In this document: positions 42,105 through 51,268 of the stretch, piece by piece
Numbering within the stretch: position 1 is the stretch's first letter
How the letters are laid out: the number at the start of each line of letters is the position of its first letter
From: Paenibacillus sp. FSL R5-0345
Lineage (GTDB): Bacteria; Bacillota; Bacilli; Paenibacillales; Paenibacillaceae
Direction of reading: 5' to 3'
Assembly: GCF_000758585.1 (NCBI RefSeq)
Contig: NZ_CP009281.1
Span: 3,906,001 to 3,970,000, forward strand
Length of the DNA stretch: 64,000 bases
Position numbers and translations under genes: made by a program
The notes under the pieces: generated by a model
Seen by the model: the letters and a program-made list of their open reading frames with translations, nothing else
Database searches by the model: none
Told to the model about the DNA's origin: nothing

Positions 42105-43133
42105 CTAATCTATTTGTTGTGAAACTAATAAACCTAATCCAAGACTCTGTAATCCATTCAGATAATCACGCTTCAAGTCACTTACCGCTAATTCCGGAAG
42201 ATGTTCCTTAGGAACATATGTAGCAGTTCGCTCAGCAATTTGATTAACCATAGCTGGAGTTAACTCATCCTCACAAAAAATAATATAATGCGGATTCAAA
42301 ATAGAGGTCATAGTAGCCACTAACCGACTAATCGCATCTACTTTATGTTCCGCCTGCATGCTTGATCCACCTTGATCTCCAGTTAATGCTTCTATGAAAT
42401 TCCGATTGTCATACTGGGGCATATATTGAACTTCCCCTGAAAAAAACGTCTTTCCCCGAACAATTTCACCATTAACCGCTATTCCGGCTCCCGGACCATT
42501 TTTCCCTAAATACAGATACATCAGAGAAATATTCTCCTTCAAATTTCTTTGCGCCATATAACCGATTACAGCGGCATTCATATCATTTTCCACAATGATC
42601 GGGATCGAGAGTTGATCTTCTATATAGCTTTTTAAATCTAGATTCTGATATTTCGCATAACCTGGGATCAGAAAAATCTTCCCGTGTTTCACCGCGCCTG
42701 GAACACCAATCGCCACAGATTTAATCTTGGGATTGGCCTTTTTTTCACCTTCGATAAGCGAGACCAGTGTACTAACGTCTTCCTCAAGAATACTAGGTAA
42801 ATTCCCTTCTTTTACAACATCGCCAATGCAATTATAGATCGTATAGTTTGTTTCATTTTTTTCCAAAAAAATAGCCATCCCTAATCGGTAATTCGGATTA
42901 TAGGCGTATCTTATTGCCCTTCTTCCGCCACTAGACTCATCAAGGCCGATGATCGTTACTTCCCCAGTCTCTTCCATCTGCATTAGAAATTTACTGATCG
43001 TTGGAAAACTGTATTGTAATCTTTGACTTAACTCCGCCTTCGTAGCCCTTCCTAATTCTAATAATGCTGTTCGAATATTCCGAATAATTTCGGATTTAAG
43101 TTGCTGTGAAGGAAGTCTTTTATCACTTGACAT
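42105..43133 (-). CDS. ROK family transcriptional regulator (NagC/XylR type)
   Basis: 342 residues. N-terminal winged helix (LKSEIIRNIRTALLELGRAT, KAELSQRLQYSFPTISKFLM) and C-terminal ROK sugar-binding domain (PIIVENDMNAAVIGYMAQRN, YLYLGKNGPGAGIAVNGEIV, GKTFFSGEVQYMPQYD). The canonical ROK zinc site CxCGxxGC is absent, so it is a regulator without sugar-kinase-like metal site. ATG at 43133 follows GGTGGGAG; the earlier ATG at 43154 lies inside the operator palindrome. Co-transcribed with the MFS gene. Confidence 0.92.
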   Translation of the reverse strand: MSSDKRLPSQQLKSEIIRNIRTALLELGRATKAELSQRLQYSFPTISKFLMQMEETGEVTIIGLDESSGGRRAIRYAYNPNYRLGMAIFLEKNETNYTIYNCIGDVVKEGNLPSILEEDVSTLVSLIEGEKKANPKIKSVAIGVPGAVKHGKIFLIPGYAKYQNLDLKSYIEDQLSIPIIVENDMNAAVIGYMAQRNLKENISLMYLYLGKNGPGAGIAVNGEIVRGKTFFSGEVQYMPQYDNRNFIEALTGDQGGSSMQAEHKVDAISRLVATMTSILNPHYIIFCEDELTPAMVNQIAERTATYVPKEHLPELAVSDLKRDYLNGLQSLGLGLLVSQQID

Positions 43134-43144
43134 GGCTCTCCCAC

Positions 43145-43196
43145 CTATAGTCATACTGACTTATTAAATGCATTTAATAAGTCAGTATGACTATAG
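43145..43196. promoter_or_regulatory. 52-bp perfect palindrome upstream of the ROK gene
   Basis: The left half (43145-43170, beginning ctatagtcatactgac) and right half (43171-43196) are exact reverse complements with no spacer; the centre is ttattaaatgcatttaataa. It ends about 12 nt before the revised start codon and probably contains the operator and promoter elements of the ROK-MFS operon. Confidence 0.75.
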
Positions 43197-43297
43197 CAGG
43201 AATACTTCCTAACGACAACATAATTTTTGGATGCGGCCCCTTCTGAAGCTCCAACATGAATAAGGGGACATGAAGCCCCCCCTAATTATCAACAAAT

Positions 43298-43819
43298 TTA
43301 AAGCCTTTTCAGGATTCGTTCCCATCTACCAGGATGGCTTTCATCCAAGTACACAGGCTGAAATCCTAATTTCAAATAAACGCGGATGGCGGGCAGTCTG
43401 AAATCATCGGTTTCTAAACATGCCACCTTCCCCCCTGAATCTCTTATTTTGTGTAAGACAGCTAGACTCACAGCATAACCGAGTCCTTTACCGGAATATT
43501 CTGGACGCACCCCAACCATATGCAAGTACCAGTTCTTATGGTCCTCACTACCCGACTCCCAGGCCGTAGCTGTCGCAACAGGCTGATTCCCACGGCAAAT
43601 GAACAGCAAGCGCTCAGAATAAAGCGGTACATGCTCACTGATTTTATGTGCAAATTTAACTTCCCTCATAAAAGAATGGCGGATAAGCTCCTCCCAGTTT
43701 CGTTCATCATCCGGCTCGAAATGACGAATTAGATACCCGTTAGGACAGTGAAAAACAGGTAAGTCGGACAGCATTTCTTTTTTCATTACAAGCTTGGAGA
43801 GGGCCTGATCCACCGTCAA
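43298..43819 (-). CDS. GNAT family N-acetyltransferase
   Basis: 173 residues, GNAT fold with YLIRHFEPDDERNWEELIRH, the acetyl-CoA loop VGVRPEYSGKGLGYAVSLAV and the C-terminal motif AIRVYLKLGFQPVYLDESHP. It starts (TTG 43819 or a nearby GTG) within the end of the oxidoreductase gene with GGTGAGGAT as ribosome site, so it is the last gene of the ABC transporter operon. Substrate unknown. Confidence 0.88.
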   Translation of the reverse strand: MTVDQALSKLVMKKEMLSDLPVFHCPNGYLIRHFEPDDERNWEELIRHSFMREVKFAHKISEHVPLYSERLLFICRGNQPVATATAWESGSEDHKNWYLHMVGVRPEYSGKGLGYAVSLAVLHKIRDSGGKVACLETDDFRLPAIRVYLKLGFQPVYLDESHPGRWERILKRL

Positions 43820-45018
43820 ATCCTCACCTTCGATTTAAAATCAGGAAAGGCTATTGCTTTCCCGTCATTCTCTACTGATTCCATAGACAATGTAAACACA
43901 GAGCTCCAAGTAACGGCATCATATACGTCTACTGAAGGTGTCCGATCCTCCTGAATAGCAGAAATGAATTCCTCAAGCACCATAAAATCACCTCCGCCAT
44001 GTTTCGTCCCAGCAGCGTATTCGCCCCATTTTTTCCATGTTGGATGATCATAGAGTGGCTGATAGCTGCTTAACGGCTCCCACATTTCCTCTCCATCCGC
44101 TATATTTTTGGGCGAGAGATTCTTGAACCAGATCAAATCCTCTTCGTACTGATGACGACCCGTAATATATGCTCCCTCAGTTCCTTGCAGCAAATAATGT
44201 GTTTTATTATGGGGTCTAACGGAGGACCAGTCTACGCGCAGTTCAATTAGCACGCCTTTTTCCGTTTCAATGACCGCAACCGCACTATCTCCTTGCCGCC
44301 AGAATCCTTCCCGTGCTGCCGGGTGATCTTTTCCATAATGCTCTCCGAAATAATATTGTAAGGATCTAGATTTGGAAACAAAAGTCGAAACGCTTTTTAA
44401 TCGATCACCCTCAGGCTTGTTGAGGTTAATCCATTGGGCAACCGGACCTATAGAATGCGTCGGATAATTGATCCCGTTATACTGCTGATGTAATTGCCCT
44501 CGCCAAGTCAGAGAACCATCCGGATGATGAGTCAAATGACGTAAATCATGGATATAGCCGCCTTCCAGATAAGTAATTTCACCGAACATGCCTTGATCCG
44601 CCATATGTTTAATCGTTAGATTGGAGCGCGAGAAGCAGTAATTTTCAGACATCATATATTTAAGTCCGGTTTGTTCAACAGTTTCTATAAGCTCCCAAGC
44701 TTCCTCTAAGGATTGGATCGAAATCACTTCGCTTAGGACATGTTTTCCTGCTTTTAAAGCATCAATAGATTGTCTGGCATGCAAATGCATGGGGCTTAAG
44801 ATAAATACCGCATCAATCGCTGAATCCTTTAGCATTTCATGATAATCCCGATACGTTCGAATTTCCGGAAATTTCTCTTTCCATTGGTTAAGCACCCACT
44901 CATTCAAGTCACAAGTGGCGGTCAGATGTATCCGATCCGATAGAGAGTACAGTGCATTCATAAAACTGGCCCCGCGATTTCCACCTACGATCGCTAATCT
45001 TACTGGCTGACGATTCAT
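43816..45018 (-). CDS. Gfo/Idh/MocA family oxidoreductase
   Basis: 400 residues. N-terminal Rossmann domain (RLAIVGGNRGASFMNALYSL; note GGNRG in place of the usual GxGxxG), AVFILSPMHLHARQSIDALK, AGKHVLSEVI (the EKP counterpart reads SEV, so the typical Lys is missing) and the Gfo/Idh/MocA C-terminal sheet domain. Members oxidise or reduce sugars, inositols and their derivatives with NAD(P). The altered EKP motif makes classical dehydrogenase activity uncertain. Overlaps the phosphoesterase gene by 4 nt. Confidence 0.88.
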   Translation of the reverse strand: MNRQPVRLAIVGGNRGASFMNALYSLSDRIHLTATCDLNEWVLNQWKEKFPEIRTYRDYHEMLKDSAIDAVFILSPMHLHARQSIDALKAGKHVLSEVISIQSLEEAWELIETVEQTGLKYMMSENYCFSRSNLTIKHMADQGMFGEITYLEGGYIHDLRHLTHHPDGSLTWRGQLHQQYNGINYPTHSIGPVAQWINLNKPEGDRLKSVSTFVSKSRSLQYYFGEHYGKDHPAAREGFWRQGDSAVAVIETEKGVLIELRVDWSSVRPHNKTHYLLQGTEGAYITGRHQYEEDLIWFKNLSPKNIADGEEMWEPLSSYQPLYDHPTWKKWGEYAAGTKHGGGDFMVLEEFISAIQEDRTPSVDVYDAVTWSSVFTLSMESVENDGKAIAFPDFKSKVRI

Positions 45019-45875
45019 TGCTGATCCACCTGCTTTCTGTCCATTTGAACCCGATTGATGATTAGTTCCTGATCTCTCGTCTCTCCTTCAGCCTGCGGAT
45101 ATTTTTCATAATCAAAAATGCTGAAGGTAAATAATGAAGACCACTTACTCAATTGCTCGCTGGCCAGATTAACCATCTCTAACCTTATTTCATCTTCAAG
45201 CACAGTAAGGATTCGAGCAGCAGGAATATCCAGAATAGAGGCCGTTTGAATGAAATGCCAGTTTTCTTTACTTACGATGGAATGTACATGATTGTGGCCA
45301 TTGAAATAGAAGCCCACACCTTGCCACTGCTTCAATATCGGCCAAATATCCAAGCTGGGGTCCAGTGACATCATTGGCTCAGTGGATCTAGCCGTCGTAT
45401 TATACAGAGGATGGTGGCCGAAAACGAATAAAGGCTTTTCCGATTTCCGCTTCATTTGTTCTTCGAGCCAGGCTAATTGTTCATCATCAAGGGTTCCGCT
45501 CCAATCATCTCGATTTTCCCGTGCGGTATCCAGCAATATAATGATCGCATTTGTTTCTTCGATAACACTGTATCGCTGCTGCCGGGTGACCGAAAGGATT
45601 TCTTGCTTAGGATAAGTGTACGTATCATGATTGCCAAGAACATGCAGAAAACGTCTAGGATGTTTACTGTCTTTAATCTTACTCAGGATATAATTAAATT
45701 CGCTAAATTCTCCCGCATGAACCATATCCCCCACAGAAATATGATAATCAGCTGGAATGGACAAGAATAGATTCATAAATTGCTCGTAAAAAGCATCTCG
45801 TGCCTCTTTAATCAAAACCTTGTTGTTTAACAATTCGTCCGGATAGTGTAAGTCCCCGATAATCGCCAGCCTCAT
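45015..45875 (-). CDS. Calcineurin-like metallophosphoesterase
   Basis: 286 residues with the five metal-site blocks of the family: IGDLHYPDE (DxH), SVGDMVHAGE (GDxxH-like), VLGNHDTYTY (GNHD), FVFGHHPLYN (GHxP) and YFNGHNHVHS (GHxH). It hydrolyses a phosphomonoester or diester, using two metal ions. No signal peptide, so it acts inside the cell. Together with the ABC importer and the Gfo/Idh/MocA protein it may cleave an imported phosphorylated sugar or glycerophosphodiester. Substrate is inference. Confidence 0.92.
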   Translation of the reverse strand: MRLAIIGDLHYPDELLNNKVLIKEARDAFYEQFMNLFLSIPADYHISVGDMVHAGEFSEFNYILSKIKDSKHPRRFLHVLGNHDTYTYPKQEILSVTRQQRYSVIEETNAIIILLDTARENRDDWSGTLDDEQLAWLEEQMKRKSEKPLFVFGHHPLYNTTARSTEPMMSLDPSLDIWPILKQWQGVGFYFNGHNHVHSIVSKENWHFIQTASILDIPAARILTVLEDEIRLEMVNLASEQLSKWSSLFTFSIFDYEKYPQAEGETRDQELIINRVQMDRKQVDQQ

Positions 45876-45887
45876 AAATGCCTCCTC

Positions 45888-46796
45888 CTAACCTTTAATG
45901 CCAGAGCTCATAAAACTTCCTATCACTTGCCGCTGGAACAAAAAGAATCCAATCATTAAGGGTGCCGAAACAATTAGCGTAGCCGCGCAGACATCCGACC
46001 ACTGTGCTCCAGCTTCCGTGGCTTTTGCGAACATCGCCAAACCTACGGTTAATAAGCGATTCTCCTCCGAATTGGTTACAATAAGGGGCCACAAGAAATC
46101 ATTCCAATGAAAGCTGACCGACACGATAGCAAAAGACACATAAATGGGGCGTGACAGCGGGACATAGATTCTTGAAAGAATATGCAGGCGTGAAGCACCT
46201 TCCACCCGGGCGGCTTCATCGAGCTCATAGGGTAACTGCTTGAAGGACTGCCTTAACAGAAACACTCCAAAGGAGGAGGCAAAGTAAGGCAGCATAATCC
46301 CCAGCTTAGTATCCAGCAAGCCCATTTCGTTCAACACCTGATAGTTGGAAAAGATAAGAACATCCGGTGGCACCATAATTTGCACTAAAAATAACATGAA
46401 TAGCAGATCTTTTCCGAAGAAACGTACCCGCGCGAACGCATAAGCAGCCATCGTCATCGTAACCAGCTGCACAGCAAGAACAACACCGCACACCAGCAAT
46501 GTATTCATTAAAAACTGTCCAAAAGGTGCTCCATTCCAGACATGAATCAGATTCTCAAACGTGAAGCTCCAAGACCATCCCGAATCAATAGCGATATCTT
46601 TGGGTATAAAAGCCGTTCTTACCACCCATAGGAAAGGAATGATCCAGACCGCTGCAAAAGCAAATCCAACCGCATGCCACAGGATCTGCTGGATTCGGCG
46701 CTTCGTTCTACCGGAGTTTAGAATGCGCTCCTCTTCTAAAGCTTTACTGCTATTCTGCCTTAATACTAAGGGCAGCTTTAGTGGATTATCCTCCAT
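45888..46796 (-). CDS. Carbohydrate ABC transporter permease (MalG/UgpE type)
   Basis: 302 residues, six membrane helices, with the EAA loop ELDEAARVEGASRLHILSRI followed by YVPLSRP that docks the ATPase. ATG at 46796 is chosen because AGGAGG is 8 nt upstream; the GTG opening the longer frame at 46805 lies within that site. Partner of the permease encoded at 46809. No ATPase gene is in the operon, so a shared MsmX-type ATPase is likely. Confidence 0.93.
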   Translation of the reverse strand: MEDNPLKLPLVLRQNSSKALEEERILNSGRTKRRIQQILWHAVGFAFAAVWIIPFLWVVRTAFIPKDIAIDSGWSWSFTFENLIHVWNGAPFGQFLMNTLLVCGVVLAVQLVTMTMAAYAFARVRFFGKDLLFMLFLVQIMVPPDVLIFSNYQVLNEMGLLDTKLGIMLPYFASSFGVFLLRQSFKQLPYELDEAARVEGASRLHILSRIYVPLSRPIYVSFAIVSVSFHWNDFLWPLIVTNSEENRLLTVGLAMFAKATEAGAQWSDVCAATLIVSAPLMIGFFLFQRQVIGSFMSSGIKG

Positions 46797-46808
46797 GGAT
46801 TCCACCTC

Positions 46809-47699
46809 CTATTCATAATGGATTTTCCGATCCCAACCAAAAAACTGCAAGGAGGAAATAAGGAGCAGCAGTACGATCATGATCACCGTCATTGATGCGG
46901 CCATCCCTTGATCGTAGAAATTAAAGGTCGACTCATAGATATAATAAAGCAGCAGGTTACTCGCATTATTCGGACCGCCCTTTGTCATAATCCAGAGATG
47001 GTCTACCAGCTTAAAGGAATTCGTTATCGCTACAACGGCCACGAACAGGGTAGTCGGCATCGTGAGCGGAATTGTGATTCTACGAATGGCAGTAAACGTA
47101 CCGACTCCGCTTACTGCAGCGGCTTCATATAAATCCTTGGGAATTTGCTGCATTCCTGCTAAGTAGAAAATCATAAAATATCCGGCTTCTTTCCAGATCA
47201 TCATGATTACTAATGCACCCATCACCGTATCAGGCGTTCCGAGCAAATTCACAGGCTGATCTGTGATCCAAGAAGCAAGTCTGGCAAAGAGCCCAAAATG
47301 AGGAGTATACAGAAACAACCAGATGTTCGCCACAGCGATCATCGGGATCATATTCGGATAGAAAAAGGAAAGACGTGCCAGTCCCCGCCCTTTTATCGCC
47401 TTATCAGCAAACAGTGCCATCAAGAAAGCCAAAGCCAATGAAGTGGGTACTGTGCCAATGGCGAACCATATATTGTTGCTGAACACCTTCATAAATACAT
47501 TGTCATGCAATAGATTAATGTAGTTGTCAAAACCGACGAACAAAGGCTCAGGAGTCGCTAAATTTTTCTCATAAAAGCTAAGCCAAAACGATTTAAACAT
47601 AGGGTAATAAGTAAACAAGCAAAGAAAGAGCAGCGAAGGCAACACAAGTCCCCAGCCGAATCCGTTTCGTCTAAGCCTCTCACTCCATCCGGCATTCAT
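46809..47699 (-). CDS. Carbohydrate ABC transporter permease (MalF/UgpA type)
   Basis: 296 residues, six membrane helices, EAA loop DLYEAAAVSGVGTFTAIRRI with TIPLTMPTT. First helix: WGLVLPSLLFLCLFTYYPMF. ATG at 47699 is preferred because AAGGA stands 9 nt upstream; the ATG at 47717 has no ribosome site. Forms the membrane channel with the 45888-46796 product and the solute receptor encoded at 47803. Confidence 0.93.
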   Translation of the reverse strand: MNAGWSERLRRNGFGWGLVLPSLLFLCLFTYYPMFKSFWLSFYEKNLATPEPLFVGFDNYINLLHDNVFMKVFSNNIWFAIGTVPTSLALAFLMALFADKAIKGRGLARLSFFYPNMIPMIAVANIWLFLYTPHFGLFARLASWITDQPVNLLGTPDTVMGALVIMMIWKEAGYFMIFYLAGMQQIPKDLYEAAAVSGVGTFTAIRRITIPLTMPTTLFVAVVAITNSFKLVDHLWIMTKGGPNNASNLLLYYIYESTFNFYDQGMAASMTVIMIVLLLLISSLQFFGWDRKIHYE

Positions 47700-47752
47700 A
47701 CCATTCAATCCTTCCATGATTAAGGTTTCTACGATTAACGAATAAAGTAATG

Positions 47753-47785
47753 ACGCCAGAACAAGCTATCGAGCCGTCCTGGCGT
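47753..47785 (-). promoter_or_regulatory. Hairpin between binding-protein and permease genes
   Basis: Arms acgccagaac / gtcctggcgt (9 of 10 pairs) without a following T-run. Typical of structures that make binding-protein mRNA more abundant than permease mRNA. Confidence 0.55.
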
Positions 47786-47802
47786 ATCCCATACCTCAAA
47801 GA

Positions 47803-49173
47803 CTACTTATTGAAGGGAGCAAGTGCCTGTTCTGCTTCTGCTTGCGCTTTTTTGAGCGCACCTGCTGCATCAATCTCTCCTGCCAAGGCCGCTTGAATCT
47901 GATTCGTAATTGCCGTCGATACTTTACCATGATTATGAGTGGACAATTCTCGGAACGCGTATTCCAATTGATCTCTCGCCACCAAAGCTTGCGGGAAATC
48001 CGCCGTATATTTCTTCATTGCATCTGTATCGTATGCGGATTTTCTTACACCAACATAACCGGATGAGCTGCTAAAGAGGGCAGCCTGTTCTGAAGCCGTC
48101 ATGTATTTGGCGAATTCCCAAGCTGCGGCTTGTTTCTCTGGAGATGTTCCCTTGAAAATATACAAGTTACCACCGCCTGTAGGTGATCCAAATTGCTTTT
48201 GTGCGGGTGGGAACGCTACCCCGAATTCGAACTTCGCGTTATTTTTAACGTTGGTTAAGTTGCCGCTTGTATGCATCATCATGGCTGTTTTGCCTTGAAT
48301 GAAATCTGTCGGAACCGTGGCCCAATCAATAACACCTTCCGGCATCGCCTTATATTTATGGGACAAATCTAACCAGAATTGCAATGCCTCCACATTCTCC
48401 GGCGTATCGAACATCGCTTTTTTGCCATCGGAGGACATTATGTTTTGCTTCGGATCCGTAGCATTTTGCCGAGCAAGCATTTGGAACATCCAATACGAAT
48501 CATCATTACCCGGAATTTCCAGCCCCACGTGACCGTCTTTGTTCAGCTTCTTAGCATAAGTTACAAGCTCATCCCATGTAGTGGGTGGTTTCTCTGGATC
48601 AAGTCCTACGGCTTTGAACATTTCTTTGTTGTAATACATAACAATCGTGCTCCGCTGAAAAGGCAGGCTGTACGTCTTCCCTTCAGACTGTGTATCCTCT
48701 ACAAAGGCGGGATAAAAATCAGCCATCTGAATATCCGTGTCCTTCGCAATAAAATCATCCAGCGGAATGATTGCATTCATATCGAGCATACTGTACAGCT
48801 CCGTTGACATCATGACCGCGACATCAGGTGGTTGTTTGGCTTGCACACCCGCTTGAATTTTTACGGTATTGTCACCGTAATTTCCTGTGTACACGGGATT
48901 AACCTTAATTTCCGGGTGCTGCTCCATGAATGCACTAGCCATCCCATCGATTACTTTTGTAAGAGGACCACCAACATTAACCGGATAATAAAATGTAATC
49001 TCCACCGGCTTAGCGGCTGGTGTCTCTGTGGATTCCGGAGTTGCAGCGATTGTTGTGGGTTGAACGGTGTTTTCTTTGGCTTCAGCCGTACTGTTATTAG
49101 ATTGACCGCAGCCCGCTACTGCCAGCATTGAAACAGATAATAGTGTTAGAATGGTTTTAGTTTGCTTTTGCAT
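47803..49173 (-). CDS. Extracellular solute-binding lipoprotein (UgpB/family 1)
   Basis: 456 residues. Lipoprotein signal peptide with lipobox VAGC (MLAVAGCGQSN), low-complexity Ser/Thr/Pro linker, then family 1 binding-protein domain: EITFYYPVNVGGPLTKVIDG, AGVQAKQPPDVAVMMSTELY, YSLPFQRSTIVMYYNKEMFK and GGGNLYIFKGTSPEKQAAAW. These residues resemble glycerol-3-phosphate/sugar binders of UgpB type. It captures the substrate outside the membrane and passes it to the two permeases downstream. AAAGGGG precedes the ATG. Confidence 0.93.
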   Translation of the reverse strand: MQKQTKTILTLLSVSMLAVAGCGQSNNSTAEAKENTVQPTTIAATPESTETPAAKPVEITFYYPVNVGGPLTKVIDGMASAFMEQHPEIKVNPVYTGNYGDNTVKIQAGVQAKQPPDVAVMMSTELYSMLDMNAIIPLDDFIAKDTDIQMADFYPAFVEDTQSEGKTYSLPFQRSTIVMYYNKEMFKAVGLDPEKPPTTWDELVTYAKKLNKDGHVGLEIPGNDDSYWMFQMLARQNATDPKQNIMSSDGKKAMFDTPENVEALQFWLDLSHKYKAMPEGVIDWATVPTDFIQGKTAMMMHTSGNLTNVKNNAKFEFGVAFPPAQKQFGSPTGGGNLYIFKGTSPEKQAAAWEFAKYMTASEQAALFSSSSGYVGVRKSAYDTDAMKKYTADFPQALVARDQLEYAFRELSTHNHGKVSTAITNQIQAALAGEIDAAGALKKAQAEAEQALAPFNK

Positions 49174-49205
49174 TACTGTTAGCCCCTTTTTCGCTTGGAT
49201 TTGAA

Positions 49206-50093
49206 TTAGAATGCATAATGGCGAAAGTTCACACTAATACGATTCGAGCCGACATCAAGAATATGGAGCTGAGCTCCATCAGCGGTGGGCAATACAGCAA
49301 TGCCTTGAGCTTCGGTACCGCTAGGCAGATTGCGATCAAGGGCTACAGATACATTTCCGGTCTCTGGATCAATCTGATAAACCGTTTGGGTTGCGTTATC
49401 CGTTGAGGCATACAGAACGCCGTTGTACACTTCGGCACCTTGGATTCGATCTATGCTTTGGGAAAGCGGAACGGTTGTGATCACATGCATATCGTCGAGA
49501 CTGAGTACATTCAAGACGCTTGCGTTACTCCACTGTGCTGTGTAGACCTGACCGCGAGCGGCATCAACCGCTACCCAAGGCACACCGCCAATATGCAGAT
49601 TTAGCGGCAAAGCATAGGATGTACCCGTATATTTCAAAGTGTTCACATCATAGAGGGCGATGTAAGGATGCTGATAGTTTTTGCCGTCTTCAATAGGAGC
49701 ATATATTTTACCGTTATAGTAGGAAATATCACCGATATGGTCTCCACCTTGGAAGGCAATCTCCTGTGGAATAGCCAATTCATTCCGCGCTTTTACGGAT
49801 TTTCCATCGAGTCCAGTCCGTAAGAGTCCGTACGATGAACTAAAGATCCATGAGTTCCCGTCTGTAGCCACCCCTTGTCCCCGTTCCAGGGCATCAAGTA
49901 ACCAGAAGGATTGCTTGGATACCTCATGCCATCCAGCAGTGATCGCTGAAGCTGAGTTGGACTCTGCACTGAATTCTACCTCGGTGCTTACTAGGTTATC
50001 CGGTCCGACAGGTGTGGCAGATGCTACTAAAGATAAAGAACTGGTCGTAAGTGCCCCCGCGCAAATCAGACTGAATAATCTCTTTAATTTCAT
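49206..50093 (-). CDS. Secreted beta-propeller-like protein of unknown function
   Basis: 295 residues. Sec signal peptide (MKLKRLFSLICAGALTTSSL, cut near ASA-TP). The mature part has repeated strands with propeller-like turns (GQGVATDGNSWIFSSSYGLL, GVPWVAVDAARGQVYTAQWS, RIQGAEVYNGVLYASTDNAT, VYQIDPETGNVSVAL). No catalytic motif recognised. AGGAGGAGA lies before ATG 50093, so the longer frame from 50129 is not used. It lies between the AraC regulator and the binding protein, so it may handle the same extracellular substrate. Confidence 0.8.
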   Translation of the reverse strand: MKLKRLFSLICAGALTTSSLSLVASATPVGPDNLVSTEVEFSAESNSASAITAGWHEVSKQSFWLLDALERGQGVATDGNSWIFSSSYGLLRTGLDGKSVKARNELAIPQEIAFQGGDHIGDISYYNGKIYAPIEDGKNYQHPYIALYDVNTLKYTGTSYALPLNLHIGGVPWVAVDAARGQVYTAQWSNASVLNVLSLDDMHVITTVPLSQSIDRIQGAEVYNGVLYASTDNATQTVYQIDPETGNVSVALDRNLPSGTEAQGIAVLPTADGAQLHILDVGSNRISVNFRHYAF

Positions 50094-50231
50094 GTTTTCT
50101 CTCCTCCTAATAATGTTGTAGTTTGGCATTTGTACGCCTTACTTCAACCTTATTATAGGAGCTGGCATCAGCCTTCTAATTGAACAAAATACTTCTTTCC
50201 TTGAATAAAACTCTCATTTGCATCAATAAAT

Positions 50232-51086
50232 TCAATAAATCATATGATTAGGTTTGGAGGAGCTTTGATTAGCATACAGTTTTGGAGTTAGGCCGGTTTC
50301 TCGTTTGAATAATCTAGTAAAATGACCTTGATCGGCAAAACCAACCTGAGATGCAATTTCCTTCAAACCAATTTTTCCGGAACGAATAAGGAATTTAGAG
50401 CGTTCGACTCTCAGCCGAATTAAATAATTATGGGGTGTATACCCTGTCTGTTGTTTAAAAATCCGAATAAAATGTGATTGGCTCATATTAGCCATGGCTG
50501 CGAGATCAGTCAGTTGAATTTCATCTTCCAAGCGCTCACGCATAAATTGAATGACCTGAAATATCTCTTGATTGGCTGGCGTTTTACTGTTTGAATGTTG
50601 GGGGATCACAGAAGAATAGTGTTGTAATAAATGAATAATCAACATATTGGATAAAGAGTCGCTATATATTTTCCCTTTGGCACCGCCATTCTGTAATTCC
50701 TCCAGCATCCAAAGCCCTAATTGCAATAGCTTAGAATCCTTGACATGAAATTTGCGGTCCAACTGAATATGGCCCTCCTTCAGATAACCAGATTCACGGG
50801 CAATCTCTTCGAGGACTGATGGGGTAATTTCAATTTTCAAAAAATAGAGCGAGGTTCTGCCCCATGGGCACAGAAGGCTCTCATTACAAGGGGTAATATG
50901 AATGGTGTAATAATTTTCGTAGTAGGCTGTGCAGTGAATTCCTATTAAATATTTAGACTCCGAGGATGGGGTGAAGGCTTGCTGCGGGCTATACCATTGC
51001 GAAACTTGAAGCTTATCCCAACCAAAAGCATCGCTTGCAAGAACAGGCTGGGAAGCTGTAAAGGACGATTCTTCCATTTTTTTCAT
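50232..51086 (-). CDS. AraC family transcriptional regulator
   Basis: 284 residues. N-terminal ligand region, then two helix-turn-helix units: IQLTDLAAMANMSQSHFIRI with FKQQTGYTPHNYL, and IGLKEIASQVGFADQGHFTR with LFKRETGLTPKLY. It is oriented with and upstream of the ABC transporter operon, so it probably activates it on binding the transported sugar. AAGGGGG stands 6 nt before ATG 51086; ATG 51092 is too close to it. Confidence 0.92.
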   Translation of the reverse strand: MKKMEESSFTASQPVLASDAFGWDKLQVSQWYSPQQAFTPSSESKYLIGIHCTAYYENYYTIHITPCNESLLCPWGRTSLYFLKIEITPSVLEEIARESGYLKEGHIQLDRKFHVKDSKLLQLGLWMLEELQNGGAKGKIYSDSLSNMLIIHLLQHYSSVIPQHSNSKTPANQEIFQVIQFMRERLEDEIQLTDLAAMANMSQSHFIRIFKQQTGYTPHNYLIRLRVERSKFLIRSGKIGLKEIASQVGFADQGHFTRLFKRETGLTPKLYANQSSSKPNHMIY

Positions 51087-51198
51087 ATTCATCCCCCTTT
51101 TCCCTTCAATATAGCAAGCCTGTATACGCTCCGCGTCAATGAACTGTAAAAGCTATATTAACTTCCAAATAGAATCAGAAGGTGTACGTCAAAACAGC

Positions 51199-51226
51199 AA
51201 AAAAAGAGGGGGAGTCCCCTCTTTTA
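51199..51226 (-). terminator. Terminator of the chemoreceptor gene
   Basis: Stem aaagagggg / cccctcttt with T7 on the minus strand. Confidence 0.88.
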
Positions 51227-51268
51227 GTAATTTGCATATTCTGTTACTGCAACTTTATGTATGAATAT

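Noticed and set aside
43220..43275. Possible terminator (ccccttc / aagggg) after the GNAT gene at 43298
   Set aside because: Only six pairs with a long loop and no T-run; not called.
48379..48807. 142-codon plus-strand open frame inside the binding-protein gene
   Set aside because: Antisense shadow; composition unlike a real protein and no start signal.
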